Below, one piece after another: positions 33,594 to 43,160 of a stretch of DNA of 64,000 nucleotides. Position numbers and translations under genes: made by a program. The notes under the pieces are model-generated. The model made no database searches. It had not been told where the DNA came from and worked only from the letters and a program-made list of their open reading frames with translations. The number at the start of each line of letters is the position of its first letter. Position 1 is the first letter of the stretch. The stretch is from Betaproteobacteria bacterium HGW-Betaproteobacteria-22 (lineage in GTDB: Bacteria; Pseudomonadota; Gammaproteobacteria; Burkholderiales; Methylophilaceae), in NCBI GenBank assembly GCA_002842285.1, contig PHCJ01000010.1, positions 1-64,000 of the forward strand, given 5' to 3'.

Positions 33594-34913
33594 TTAATCT
33601 TCTTTATCATCAATTAAATCCAGCAGATCTGTTGATTGATTTGCAAGCTCAACACGCTCGATCTGTGCAAAGCGATTGGATATTTTCTGGCTCGAGATGT
33701 GGACTTCTTGCGCATTTTCATGGGCTTGACGTATGTTATCGGCAAGCTTTTTCATCCGTGCATCAAAGCGCCCGAAATCTTTACTTAACTTACCTAACTC
33801 CTCTTTAATCACGTGTACCTGTTTACGGGTTTCCACATCTTTTAACACAGCTCTCGCGGTGTTGAGCACAGCCATAAGAGTTGTAGGCGAAACCACCCAC
33901 ACGCGTTTGTTCATGGCGTATTCAATCACATCGTTGTGATAAGCATGCAGTTCGGCAAATACGGCTTCAGCAGGGATAAACATGACCGCACCGTCAGACG
34001 TGACATTTGAAATGATATATTTATTGGCAATATCATCCACATGTTTTTTAACGTCTTGCTTAAATTGCTTCTCAGCCAGCAGCTTCTCGGCATCGCTCAG
34101 TTTGTTATCCAGCATGCGGTGATAATTTTCGAGCGGAAACTTGCTATCCACCGCTACCGTGCCAGTTGGGTCAGGTAAAAATAGTGCGCAATCAGCACGC
34201 GTGCCGTTTTCAAACGTGTATTGCATGGCATAAGAGTTCACGGGCAATACATTACGCACCAACGCTTCTAACTGCACCTCACCAAACGCACCGCGTGAAC
34301 GCTTGTCACCCAGCAACTCCTGCAAACTCACCACATTGGTGGTTAAGCCATCAATTTTCTTTTGTGCTTCATCAATGGTCGCCAAACGCGCCATCACATC
34401 AATAAAGGTTTGATTGGTTTTTTTGAAGCCTTCATCCAAACGCTCGGAAACCTTGCCGCCAATTTGCTCCAGGCGGCCATCTACCGATTTGGTTAACGCT
34501 TCGATACTCGCGGTGAGCTGCAAGGTAGCATTGCGCATCGTGGATTGAATCAGTTCCTGTTCTGCCTTGCCCTGCTCCGCCAGTGTGGTGTGCAGTTTTT
34601 CCAACACCATTTCACGTGTCTGCGATAAGCTGTTATTTTGCGCTAACTGCAAGGCCTGCATGGCGTCGCGCGTGGCTTGCAGCTCTGCTGCCACACTTGC
34701 GCGCAAACGCTCACTGGTTTCACTTGAAGTTGCACTTAAACGGTCACCCAGCTTGTTCAAGCCATCGTTAAAATCAAGCAACATGGCACGATGTTTTTCT
34801 TCTAGCTGTTGCAAAATGACGATGTTTTTATCAACTTTGTTCTCACGCCACATTTGCCATATCAGCAGCAAAAAAATAGCGACAGCTATTACTAATATCA
34901 TTGTTTGTATCAT
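33594..34913 (-). CDS. rmuC: RmuC-family DNA recombination protein
   Basis: A 439-residue protein with an N-terminal membrane anchor (residues 4-21), a long coiled coil (about 30-185) and the conserved RmuC nuclease-like core: GAFGEVQLEALVRNVLP, ADCALFLPDPTGTVAVDSKFP, FIPAEAVFAELH and VWVVSPTTLMAVL. It is linked to limiting inversions at short inverted repeats. It is divergent from the CHASE2 gene. Confidence 0.92.
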   Translation of the reverse strand: MIQTMILVIAVAIFLLLIWQMWRENKVDKNIVILQQLEEKHRAMLLDFNDGLNKLGDRLSATSSETSERLRASVAAELQATRDAMQALQLAQNNSLSQTREMVLEKLHTTLAEQGKAEQELIQSTMRNATLQLTASIEALTKSVDGRLEQIGGKVSERLDEGFKKTNQTFIDVMARLATIDEAQKKIDGLTTNVVSLQELLGDKRSRGAFGEVQLEALVRNVLPVNSYAMQYTFENGTRADCALFLPDPTGTVAVDSKFPLENYHRMLDNKLSDAEKLLAEKQFKQDVKKHVDDIANKYIISNVTSDGAVMFIPAEAVFAELHAYHNDVIEYAMNKRVWVVSPTTLMAVLNTARAVLKDVETRKQVHVIKEELGKLSKDFGRFDARMKKLADNIRQAHENAQEVHISSQKISNRFAQIERVELANQSTDLLDLIDDKED

Positions 34914-35082
34914 AGAGCTGCATTATACCTGATGCGCTTTGTTAAAAAACCTGCCTGCATCCAACTTGGCACAAGTTGAATTAGACAAAACTAAACTTAA
35001 CGATCGCTTTATAAAGATAATTTCAAAAATCAACCAGTTTATGCCAAACTTACAGCAATTAATTTTCTGTTTAAGGTACACC

Positions 35083-36774
35083 GTGATTAAACTCAAACTA
35101 CTGCTAAACTACTGGCTTGCCAGCATCACGCACCGGCTGCATAACAACTTTTATTTGTATCTCAGCGCCCTGCTTACTGTGTTTATTCTGCTGGATGCCA
35201 GCGTGTTTCATGTGGGTGAAAACATGCGCGACCGCGCTTTTGACCTAATGGTTAAAAATCGCATTATTGTGCCCAAACCAGACCCGGACATTGTGATTGT
35301 TGATATTAACGAGGCTTCATTGAGCGCGATGGCAGGTGAATATGGCCGTTGGCCTTGGCCTAGGCAAGTGCTAGCTGAGTTTTTAGAAAACATTGAGGCC
35401 CAGCAGCCAAAAGCCGTGGTGTTTGACATTCTGTTCAGCGACCCCGATGTGTACAACCCTGATAGCGATGCTTATTTTAACGAGGTCATTGCTGCGACAG
35501 ATAATACATTTTTCCCGCTGTTGCGTTTAGCGCCAGAAAGTGACCACCTTAGCCAAATCACGCCAAGCATGATTCCCGGTGTCAAGCAAAGCAACCCGAA
35601 TGCAGATGCGAAAGAAACACCAATTGCAATCGTGCTGCCACATCTGGATGCCGCGCTCAATTCATCCCGCCTTGGCACGCATAATATTTACCCTGACAAA
35701 GATGGCATTGTGCGTGAATATAGACTTTGGCATGATGAAAATGGCTGGCGTTTGCCATCATTGCCCTTAGCTGTTGGCAACTTTGCACAGATGAACACAT
35801 GGACGCCCCCACAAAACATGCTGATTAACTGGCGCGGCAAGCCTTTCACTTATCGTTACGCTACGTTCAGTGACGTTTATACTGACATGGCAAGCAAGGT
35901 CAAAACACGCCCTGCGAATGAATTTACCGATAAAATTGTGATTATCGGTGCAACCGCACCTTCTCTGTTTGACGTTAAAGCAACTGCCATGGCCAAGACA
36001 TTTCCTGGCGTTGAAATTCTGGCAACCGCCATTGATAACGTGAAACACAACGACTACCTCAAGGTCTGGCGCGGTAAAATCCCTTACATTTTAATCAGCC
36101 TGACTTTGGTCTGGTTAACCGCACTGGCGTTTTTCCGCAATGTGGATCGTGACAAAGTCACAACCATATTTAGTGGCAGTCAGATCGGCTTGCTTGTATT
36201 ATCTTACGTTGCGATTAACTTCACTCACACCTATCTGGACTTCACAGGGCCAATCACCTGGGCGGTGATGTATTTCAGTGTGGCTAAAATTTACGCGCTG
36301 GCCAACGCACGTGCCATGCAGCGACTGCTCGCCCAGGATGTAGAATCGGGCAAAAAAGGCACTGCCATTTTACTTATGCCAATTGTCATAGAAAGCGCGC
36401 TACCGTTAAGTGAAGCGATGCTCAAAAAACTACAGCATAAAATTGAGCGCACACTCAAAAATACAGCTAGCGTAGAAGTGCTCAAAAGCACACAAAGCGG
36501 GATTTGGGGCCTGTTTGCGGATGTCATCACTGTGAGCTGGGCCATGCCGCACGATAACGAAACTGAAGCGAAAAAATCGCAAAACGCAGCCAAAACACTT
36601 GCCACACAATTAAAATCATTACTGGGGGACGTGGGTCTACCAAACGATGCCAGTGCGCGTTATACGCTGCATAGTGCAATACTGAATACAGAAAAACCCC
36701 TAGCCAGGCAGTGGCGTGCTTTATTCGCGCAGGCAATAATCAAATTAGAAATGTTGGAAAGTGAACAACCATGA
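35083..36774 (+). CDS. CHASE2-domain membrane sensor without an evident output domain
   Basis: About 563 residues from a GTG at 35083, chosen because AAGG lies 6 bases upstream and the protein then begins just before its first membrane helix. The frame is open back to an ATG at 34939, only 25 bases from divergent rmuC. A periplasmic CHASE2 domain (about DRAFDLMVKNRIIVPKPDPDIVIVDI, residues listed by motif, through the VIIGATAPSLFDVKATAM region) is followed by three helices near 380-460 (ORF numbering). The remaining C-terminal 150 residues resemble neither a full cyclase nor a kinase. It starts a three-gene operon with an SH3 protein and an M48 protease. Confidence 0.75.
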   Translation: MIKLKLLLNYWLASITHRLHNNFYLYLSALLTVFILLDASVFHVGENMRDRAFDLMVKNRIIVPKPDPDIVIVDINEASLSAMAGEYGRWPWPRQVLAEFLENIEAQQPKAVVFDILFSDPDVYNPDSDAYFNEVIAATDNTFFPLLRLAPESDHLSQITPSMIPGVKQSNPNADAKETPIAIVLPHLDAALNSSRLGTHNIYPDKDGIVREYRLWHDENGWRLPSLPLAVGNFAQMNTWTPPQNMLINWRGKPFTYRYATFSDVYTDMASKVKTRPANEFTDKIVIIGATAPSLFDVKATAMAKTFPGVEILATAIDNVKHNDYLKVWRGKIPYILISLTLVWLTALAFFRNVDRDKVTTIFSGSQIGLLVLSYVAINFTHTYLDFTGPITWAVMYFSVAKIYALANARAMQRLLAQDVESGKKGTAILLMPIVIESALPLSEAMLKKLQHKIERTLKNTASVEVLKSTQSGIWGLFADVITVSWAMPHDNETEAKKSQNAAKTLATQLKSLLGDVGLPNDASARYTLHSAILNTEKPLARQWRALFAQAIIKLEMLESEQP

Positions 36775-37286
36775 TTAAAAAAATCAAATTTAGCTTCATT
36801 GGCTTATGCCTGATACCTCTACTATATGCAAATGCAAGCGTTGCCGAACCGGGCACTGCACTTAAAAACGACAGCCTCCGCACAGAACCTTATGCAGATG
36901 CCAAGATCACCGGGAAGTTCAATCGCGGTGACAATCTGGATATATTGCAAAAAAAAGGAGCATGGCTGCAAATTAAGCTGAACAAAAACACAGGCTGGGT
37001 ACGCGCGCTTTCAGTTAAGCGTGGCACCGCAAGCAGCAAAAGCAGCAGTGGAGGCCTGCAAACGTTAGCAAGCGGCCGCGCCGGCACCGGGCAAGTTGTT
37101 TCCACCACTGGTGTACGCGGTTTGAGTGAGCAGGAACTCAAAGCCGCAAAATTTAACGAGTCTGAAGTAAAGTTGCTGGAAAGTTACACGCTAACGCCAG
37201 AACAGGGGCAGGCTTTTGCTGTGGCCGGCCACTTAAAAACTGTAAAATTCAGTAACTTGAAAGCAGGCAAAGGGGATACAAAATGA
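36771..37286 (+). CDS. secreted SH3-domain protein
   Basis: A 171-residue protein with a signal peptide (about residues 1-25, ending NASVAEP) and a bacterial SH3 fold: LRTEPYADAKITGKFNRGDNLDILQKKGAWLQIKL and TGWVRALSVKRG (given by their key residues). SH3b domains usually bind peptidoglycan. The ATGA overlap with the CHASE2 gene and the next protease gene shows a tightly coupled operon. The C-terminal 80 residues have no recognisable domain. Confidence 0.8.
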   Translation: MIKKIKFSFIGLCLIPLLYANASVAEPGTALKNDSLRTEPYADAKITGKFNRGDNLDILQKKGAWLQIKLNKNTGWVRALSVKRGTASSKSSSGGLQTLASGRAGTGQVVSTTGVRGLSEQELKAAKFNESEVKLLESYTLTPEQGQAFAVAGHLKTVKFSNLKAGKGDTK

Positions 37287-38218
37287 ACAAACCTAATCTA
37301 ACCATCAAACCCATCACCCTATTCCTCGCCACTTTGCTTGCTGTGCCTGGCATCAACGCTGCGGCATTTGACCTGGGCGGCGCGCTCAAAGAAGCTGTCG
37401 AGAAAGAAATCAAGCAAAAACAGGAAGCGCCGCCAGCAGAGCCACAGGCACCTGCCGCGAATGCTGAGAATATCAACCACAACAATGCAGCTGAGGCCAC
37501 TGCATTTAATTGGAAAAACCCAAGCAAGGATGAAGAAGTCCTGCTGGGAAGAGAAATTGCCGGCAATTTGCTAGGTGCCGCACCGCTAGTGAAAGACGTC
37601 GCGTTGCAACAATATGTCAATGCCGTTGGACGCTGGGTGGCCTCTCAATCGGAACGCCCTGACCTGCCCTGGCGTTTTGGTGTGATTGAAAGCAGTGATC
37701 TGAATGCATTTGCAGCGCCAGGCGGCTACATTATGCTTACCAAAGGCTTATATCAAAAACTCGAAAATGAAGCGCAACTGGCAGGTGTGCTTGGCCATGA
37801 AATCGCACATGTTGTTAAAAAGCATCAGTTAAAAGTCATACAAAAGCAGCAGTTGCTGAATATGGGCGCGGGGTTTTTAAGCGATAAATATGCAAAAGAC
37901 AACAACTTGATGAGCAAAGCCATAGGCAGCGGTGCTGAAATCAGCGCCCGTAGTTTAGATAAATCAGCCGAGTTTGAGGCGGATAGATTGGGTTTAAGCT
38001 ACGCAACACGCGCAGGTTATGCGCCTTTAGGTTTGCCTGATGTGTTGCAGACCATAGGCCACAGCAGCAAAAATGATAACAGCGTGGCGCTGCTGTTTAA
38101 AACCCATCCTCACCCGGATGACCGATTAAGTGCATTAAGTGATGCCGTTGGCAACAAACTGGATCATATGCCTGAAGGAAAAACCTTAGAACAGCGCTTT
38201 TACCAACTCAAGAATTAA
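37283..38218 (+). CDS. periplasmic M48-family metalloprotease
   Basis: A 311-residue zinc protease with a signal peptide (about 1-27). The zinc site is H172-E173-x-x-H176 in GHEIAHVVKK, with the third ligand in the SAEFEADRLGL segment. PHPDDRLSAL at the end is typical of the BepA/LoiP-like M48 group that looks after outer-membrane proteins. It is the third gene of the CHASE2 operon. Confidence 0.88.
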   Translation: MNKPNLTIKPITLFLATLLAVPGINAAAFDLGGALKEAVEKEIKQKQEAPPAEPQAPAANAENINHNNAAEATAFNWKNPSKDEEVLLGREIAGNLLGAAPLVKDVALQQYVNAVGRWVASQSERPDLPWRFGVIESSDLNAFAAPGGYIMLTKGLYQKLENEAQLAGVLGHEIAHVVKKHQLKVIQKQQLLNMGAGFLSDKYAKDNNLMSKAIGSGAEISARSLDKSAEFEADRLGLSYATRAGYAPLGLPDVLQTIGHSSKNDNSVALLFKTHPHPDDRLSALSDAVGNKLDHMPEGKTLEQRFYQLKN

Positions 38219-38280
38219 TCGTGACCTCATCTAATCATAATAGTAATGCTATTTAACCGTGATTTGCTTGATTGAGCCGT

Positions 38281-38309
38281 TTGACATCTGCTTTCTTTAA
38301 GAGAAGAAT
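38281..38309 (+). promoter_or_regulatory. candidate sigma-70 promoter of ppk2
   Basis: TTGACA at 38281-38286 is a perfect -35 box, followed after 17 bases by AAGAAT at 38304-38309, two mismatches from the -10 consensus. It lies 31 bases upstream of the ppk2 start. GAGAGG at about 38328 would be the ribosome site. Confidence 0.55.
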
Positions 38310-38339
38310 ATCTCTTATCCCATGATGAGAGGTATCTAG

Positions 38340-39521
38340 ATGGCTGTTAAACAAAAAGTGCTGGCTGCACCAGCCCCAAAAAATGCTGTGAATAGCGTGC
38401 CGGTTAAAACACGGGCCTTACGCCGCAGTGCGCGCAAAGTTGCAGAGGGAGACACCCCACCTGACAATAGCCCTCAAGGCATTGCATCATATGCGGTTGC
38501 CGAGAAAATCGCCGCCGCACGCGAATCAAAAAACGAGGCTGCAAGAGATATCATCAAGCACTCGGCAGCCAACCAGACAACGCTGCCGGATATATTGCAA
38601 ACCATTATCGATGGCGCATCCCCTGATGATGCACTCGCTTTAACCAAGGCACTTGCTGACATCAGCCACGTTAAAAATCTCAAATCGGCTGTTCATGCAG
38701 ACCAGGTATTGGCCAATGATTGGCGCGATGGTGGCTACCCTTATAAAAACCTGCTTTCAAGAAAATCCTACGAAAATCAGAAATATCACTTGCAGGTAGA
38801 ATTGCTTAAATTGCAGGCATGGGTAAAAGAAACAGGGCAACGCGTCGTGATTTTATTTGAAGGCCGCGATGCCGCTGGTAAAGGCGGCACCATCAGACGA
38901 TTTATGGAACATCTTAACCCTCGTGGTGCACGTGTAGTTGCGCTGGAGAAACCAAGTGAAGTTGAGCGTGGACAATGGTATTTCCAGCGTTATGTAACAC
39001 AATTGCCCACCGCAGGTGAAATTGTTTTGTTTGACCGCTCCTGGTACAACCGCGCGGGCGTTGAGCGCGTGATGGGATTTTGTAACAATGACGAATATCT
39101 CGAATTTATGCGCCAGGCACCGGATTTTGAACGCAACCTCACTCGATGTGGCATCCATGTGATCAAGTTCTGGTTCTCTGTGAGCCGCGAAGAGCAGCGC
39201 AGACGCTTTAAAGAGCGTGAAATGCACCCGCTCAAACAATGGAAGCTGAGCCCGATTGACTTGGCCTCACTGGATAAGTGGGATGACTATACCAAAGCAA
39301 AAGAAGCGATGTTTTTTCACACTGACACAGCTGACTCTCCCTGGACAGTGATTAAATCTGATTGCAAAAAACGTGCGAGATTAAATGCCATGCGCTACGT
39401 GTTACACAAGCTCCCCTACACCAACAAGAGCATTGAGGCGATTGGTGCACTTGACCCGCTTTTAGTTGGGCGCGCGCATATTGTTTATGAGCGTGGCGAG
39501 CATAGTCAGCCACTCCTGTAA
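38340..39521 (+). CDS. ppk2: polyphosphate kinase 2
   Basis: A 393-residue PPK2-family kinase. The core has Walker A in LFEGRDAAGKGG, then RVVALEKPSEVERGQWYFQRY (lid region), FDRSWYNRAGVERVMGF with the Walker B-like aspartate, and FWFSVSREEQRRRF. It transfers phosphate between polyphosphate and nucleotides. An N-terminal extension of about 120 residues, basic at its start, precedes the catalytic core. Its stop codon lies inside one copy of a 21-base direct repeat. Confidence 0.92.
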   Translation: MAVKQKVLAAPAPKNAVNSVPVKTRALRRSARKVAEGDTPPDNSPQGIASYAVAEKIAAARESKNEAARDIIKHSAANQTTLPDILQTIIDGASPDDALALTKALADISHVKNLKSAVHADQVLANDWRDGGYPYKNLLSRKSYENQKYHLQVELLKLQAWVKETGQRVVILFEGRDAAGKGGTIRRFMEHLNPRGARVVALEKPSEVERGQWYFQRYVTQLPTAGEIVLFDRSWYNRAGVERVMGFCNNDEYLEFMRQAPDFERNLTRCGIHVIKFWFSVSREEQRRRFKEREMHPLKQWKLSPIDLASLDKWDDYTKAKEAMFFHTDTADSPWTVIKSDCKKRARLNAMRYVLHKLPYTNKSIEAIGALDPLLVGRAHIVYERGEHSQPLL

Positions 39522-39608
39522 CAAAGACTTTTACATAGCGAGCGAATCGCTGCGTTACGCGACGCTCGCAACCTCGATGTACACCGCGTAACAAAGACTT
39601 TTACATAG
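39518..39608 (+). repeat. pair of 21-base direct repeats at the 3' end of ppk2
   Basis: The same 21 bases occur at 39518-39538 and 39588-39608, 70 bases apart. The first copy contains the ppk2 stop codon. Between them is a potential hairpin with CGAGCG (39539-39544) and CGCTCG (39563-39568). The arrangement looks like a duplication that accompanied insertion of the 49-base piece. Confidence 0.85.
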
Positions 39609-39986
39609 ATTTGCCAAGGCATTGCACGCGCTGGACGACCGCTTGTCTTTCCACAGCTTCTGTAGCTCCGGAAACATAAACCCAGATTTTCTGATAGGCG
39701 ATTTTACCTCTACTTGAATGTCAACTTGTTGGTTTTAGTGTTGATTATCAGCCGCTGGCAAGTCCTGATGGAAAATTTGGATTAAACGCAATTAACCAAA
39801 CAAAGATTAAAACTCGCCACCAGCGCGCGGAGTATCGCTTGCTTTACAAGCAGGCAGTAGCCAAAAGCAAACACTAAACTTCAGGCACAAGCACAAACTA
39901 AAGCAACCAATCAGTACGCGTAAAGAAAAGGCTGTTAGCAGATGCTGGAGCGCCCATGACACAAGCACAACTTGTTAACCTGCTTG
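39522..39986. other. intergenic stretch between ppk2 and the AI-2E permease gene
   Basis: This 465-base stretch has the 21-base direct repeat near its start and an orphan coding fragment at 39698-39877. No intact gene, RNA gene or clear terminator is visible in the rest. The genes on either side converge here, so no promoter is expected. Confidence 0.5.
39698..39877 (+). pseudogene. orphan C-terminal coding fragment
   Basis: A 59-codon frame with no start codon, preceded directly by a stop, ends in TAA. It reads like real protein: YQPLASPDGKFGLNAINQTK followed by a basic helix and a lysine-rich end (AVAKSKH). I do not recognise the family. Absence of a start suggests a decayed gene. Confidence 0.25.
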
Positions 39987-41018
39987 CTATATCAGATTTC
40001 GCAGACGCAACTCAGCCTTGATATAAGCGTAGTAAATGGGCGCAGCAACAATGCCCACCAAACCAAAGGCGGCTTCCATACACAACATCGCGATCAAGAG
40101 CTCCCAGGCGCGGGCCTGAATCTGCGAGCCGACGATGCGTGCGTTCAGGAAGTATTCAAACTTATGAATCACGACCAGATATGCCAGCGAGCCCACTGCC
40201 ACTCCAAGTGAATGACTCAAACTCACCACCACAATCACTGTATTTGAGATTAAATTACCGATCACCGGAATCAAACCTACTACAAAGGTAATGGCAATCA
40301 TCGTTTTTACCAAGGGCAAATGAATTCCTAGCATAGGCAACACCAGTGCCAAATAAATCGCGGTAAAGATTGTATTGACAGTAGAAATACGAATTTGTGC
40401 AAACACAATGCGTCTGAAAGCATCTCCAAACAAACTCACGCGTGTGACCAGCGCGCGTGAAAAAGGCTTGTAATGCTCGATGACAACCGCCTCTCTTAAA
40501 GCCAGCATGCCGCCTATAATCATGCCTATAATCACGTGCGCAGTCACGCGACCAGCTTCTTTACCAACAGTCTGCAACTGATCGGCATGTGTTCTTAACC
40601 AGGCTGTCAGCAACTCTTTAAACGCAATCGCATCGGATGGTAAATGCGTCAACAGCCATTCAGGCAACATTTTTCTGGAATCTTCAAGAATCTGTGCCAT
40701 TTTAGCCAGAAGCACCGTTAAACTGCCCGCATCCGACCTTAAAAAAGCGACCAGCCCTGCAACAGCCAAAGCTAGCAGACTTACAATGATGAATACGATA
40801 ATGCCAACCGCCCACAATTTTGAATAGTTATCTTTGCGTTTACTTGAAAACCTTTTTGCAATCATCGGTGTAATAAGATGCACAACTTCAAATACCAGCA
40901 AGCCAGAGATGAGTGCTGGCAGCAAGCCAAACTTGACTGTAAAGATTAATGCAATTGCCGCAAGAATCCAGGCGGAGATGTCGTGACTATTGATTGACTG
41001 AGGTGGATGTGTTGCCAT
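39987..41018 (-). CDS. AI-2E-family (PerM-like) transporter
   Basis: A 343-residue membrane protein with about eight helices and the family segment VVGLIPVIGNLISNTVIVVVSL near residue 250 (position given; quoted in part), preceded by a cytoplasmic or periplasmic loop of about 100 residues. Members export quorum signals or act as sodium/proton exchangers. The substrate is unknown. It is 46 bases downstream of the YigZ gene. Confidence 0.83.
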   Translation of the reverse strand: MATHPPQSINSHDISAWILAAIALIFTVKFGLLPALISGLLVFEVVHLITPMIAKRFSSKRKDNYSKLWAVGIIVFIIVSLLALAVAGLVAFLRSDAGSLTVLLAKMAQILEDSRKMLPEWLLTHLPSDAIAFKELLTAWLRTHADQLQTVGKEAGRVTAHVIIGMIIGGMLALREAVVIEHYKPFSRALVTRVSLFGDAFRRIVFAQIRISTVNTIFTAIYLALVLPMLGIHLPLVKTMIAITFVVGLIPVIGNLISNTVIVVVSLSHSLGVAVGSLAYLVVIHKFEYFLNARIVGSQIQARAWELLIAMLCMEAAFGLVGIVAAPIYYAYIKAELRLRNLI

Positions 41019-41064
41019 TTTAACTTAAAGTATTTACTTATAAAAGAACTTCAATTTGTTGTTT

Positions 41065-41634
41065 TTAATAATTTTTATTAAACTTACCAACCACATTGGG
41101 CACTGCATTTTTTGGCAAACATAATTCCAGCTCCACTTGCTCATTAAACACCTTGCTGATGATATTGCCATTACATTGACTTAACACTCTGGTTAACGCA
41201 TCTATCTGATTGTAATGTATGGTCAATTTAAGCGTCTGCATTTCGACATAGTCGGCTAATTTGGCATGATCCAAAGCCATTTTGGCAGTGCCGCCATAAG
41301 CACGCGCCAAACCGCCTGTGCCCAAGTTCACCCCGCCATAATAGCGTATAACGGCTACACATACGTTGATTAGATCGCGCCCCTCGATCATCTTTAATAT
41401 CGGCACGCCTGCCGTGCCTGAGGGCTCTCCCGCATCCGAGAAACGCTGCACAAGTCCTGACTCTGCCTTTATCCTAAAGGCATAGGCTAAATGGTGCGCA
41501 CTTTGGTGCTGCGCGGCAAACGCACGTAGTGCAGCCCCGACTTCAGGTTCGCCATTACAGGCCATGGCCATGGCGATAAAACGAGATTTGTTTATGGTTT
41601 GCTCTGCAAAACCCGCTTGCACTATAACCTGCAA
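41065..41634 (-). CDS. YigZ/IMPACT-family protein
   Basis: A 189-residue two-domain protein. The N-terminal UPF0029 domain has NKSRFIAMAM, HHLAYAFRI, FSDAGEPSGTAGVPIL and VIRYYGGVNLGTGGLARAYG, diagnostic of YigZ; a small C-terminal domain follows. The cellular role is unsettled, and eukaryotic IMPACT binds GCN1. It begins one base from the stop of the DUF853 gene, so the two are co-transcribed. Confidence 0.9.
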   Translation of the reverse strand: MQVIVQAGFAEQTINKSRFIAMAMACNGEPEVGAALRAFAAQHQSAHHLAYAFRIKAESGLVQRFSDAGEPSGTAGVPILKMIEGRDLINVCVAVIRYYGGVNLGTGGLARAYGGTAKMALDHAKLADYVEMQTLKLTIHYNQIDALTRVLSQCNGNIISKVFNEQVELELCLPKNAVPNVVGKFNKNY

Positions 41635-43086
41635 TTATTTACGCCCACCCAATATGCTGCCAAGCACGCCACGGATGATCTGGCGTCCTAATTGCGAACC
41701 GATGGCACGTGCAGCACTTTTAGCCGCTGCTTCAAACACGCTGTCAGATCGGCTGGCTGTGGTTCTGGTCTGTGTCTGCCTGCTTGTTTCAGCCCCCTGC
41801 GACGCTTGTGCCACCTGTGCCTTTAATATTTCATAGGCGGATTCACGGTCTACTAACTTTTCATATACATTAAAAATCACTGATGATTTAATCACCTGCC
41901 CACGTTCAGCATCGGTAGCCGGACCGATACGACTGCCTGGCGGACAGATAAATGTGCGCTCCACAGGGGTGGGAATGCCTTTTTCATCCAGGAAGGATAC
42001 CAAAGCCTCACCCACACCCAGCTCAGTAATCGCGGTTGCCACATCCACTTTAGCATTGGTTCTGAAAGTCGTGGCGGCTGATTTTACGGCCTTTTGGTCA
42101 CGTGGGGTAAATGCGCGCAACGCATGCTGCACGCGATTACCCAGTTGCCCTAGAACTACATCGGGGATATCCAGTGGATTTTGGCTGACGAAATAAACCC
42201 CCACGCCTTTTGAACGAATCAAACGTACGACCTGCTCTACTTTTTCCAGCAGAACCGAGGGTGCGTCATTAAACAGCAGATGCGCTTCATCAAAGAAAAA
42301 CACCAGCTTGGGTTTTTCTAAATCTCCCGCTTCAGGCAGTTTTTCAAAGAGCTCGGATAAAAGCCATAATAGCAAGGTGGCATAAATTCTTGGCGAATTA
42401 AACAATCGGTCACTGGTGAGTATATTGACCACGCCATGGCCACTGCTGTCGGTCTGCATCAAGTCATCAAGATTCAATGCAGGCTCGCCAAACAACAAAT
42501 CTGCACCCTCTGTTTCAAGCCGCAACAAAGCTCGCTGAATTGCACCAACACTGGCCGCTGAAATATTGCCGTACTGTGATTGATACGTCGCAGCATTTTC
42601 ACTTACATGCTGCATCATTGCCCGCAGATCTTTCAGGTCCAACAGCAGCCAGCCTTTATCATCAGATATTCTGAAAATTGCATTCAGAACACCAGACTGC
42701 ACCTCATTTAAATTCAGCAGGCGCGATAGTAGCAAAGGTCCCATCTCAGCAATCGTAGTGCGTACCGGATGTCCTTTAACACCAAACATATCCCAAAACG
42801 TGACAGGACATTTGGCATAACTAAAACCATCTAGCGCTAATTGCTGCACACGTGCCTCAACTTTGGCATTAGCCCCGCCCTGCTGTGACATCCCGGATAA
42901 ATCGCCTTTGACATCTGCCATAAACACTGGAATGCCTAATTTAGAAAATCCTTCCGCCATCGCTTGCAAGGTAACTGTTTTACCTGTGCCGGTGGCACCG
43001 GCAATCAAACCATGTCGATTTGCCATTTTCGGCAAAATAAAACTGGATTGCTCATTATTTTTTGCAATTAAAATTGGGTTAGCCAT
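41635..43086 (-). CDS. DUF853 (YjgR-type) HerA-like ATPase
   Basis: About 483 residues from the ATG at 43086, which has GGTGGA 8 bases upstream; five extra codons of frame lie further upstream. It has Walker A in [14 protein letters not shown], Walker B in [11 protein letters not shown] and a late arginine region (FTPRDQKAV). It belongs to the HerA/FtsK ATPase superfamily; the function of the family is poorly known. The C-terminus ends in a glycine-rich stretch ([15 protein letters not shown]). Confidence 0.9.
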   Translation of the reverse strand: MANPILIAKNNEQSSFILPKMANRHGLIAGATGTGKTVTLQAMAEGFSKLGIPVFMADVKGDLSGMSQQGGANAKVEARVQQLALDGFSYAKCPVTFWDMFGVKGHPVRTTIAEMGPLLLSRLLNLNEVQSGVLNAIFRISDDKGWLLLDLKDLRAMMQHVSENAATYQSQYGNISAASVGAIQRALLRLETEGADLLFGEPALNLDDLMQTDSSGHGVVNILTSDRLFNSPRIYATLLLWLLSELFEKLPEAGDLEKPKLVFFFDEAHLLFNDAPSVLLEKVEQVVRLIRSKGVGVYFVSQNPLDIPDVVLGQLGNRVQHALRAFTPRDQKAVKSAATTFRTNAKVDVATAITELGVGEALVSFLDEKGIPTPVERTFICPPGSRIGPATDAERGQVIKSSVIFNVYEKLVDRESAYEILKAQVAQASQGAETSRQTQTRTTASRSDSVFEAAAKSAARAIGSQLGRQIIRGVLGSILGGRK

Positions 43087-43160
43087 AGAAAATTCCACCA
43101 TTACCTATTGAGCAACATCAAGTTAAAAACCAATTAACCTAACAACGACTTTATCATTCA

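Noticed and set aside
34939-35082. Longer N-terminus for the CHASE2 protein
   Set aside because: The ATG at 34939 is only 25 bases from divergent rmuC and lacks a ribosome site; the GTG at 35083 has AAGG upstream and sits just before the first membrane helix.
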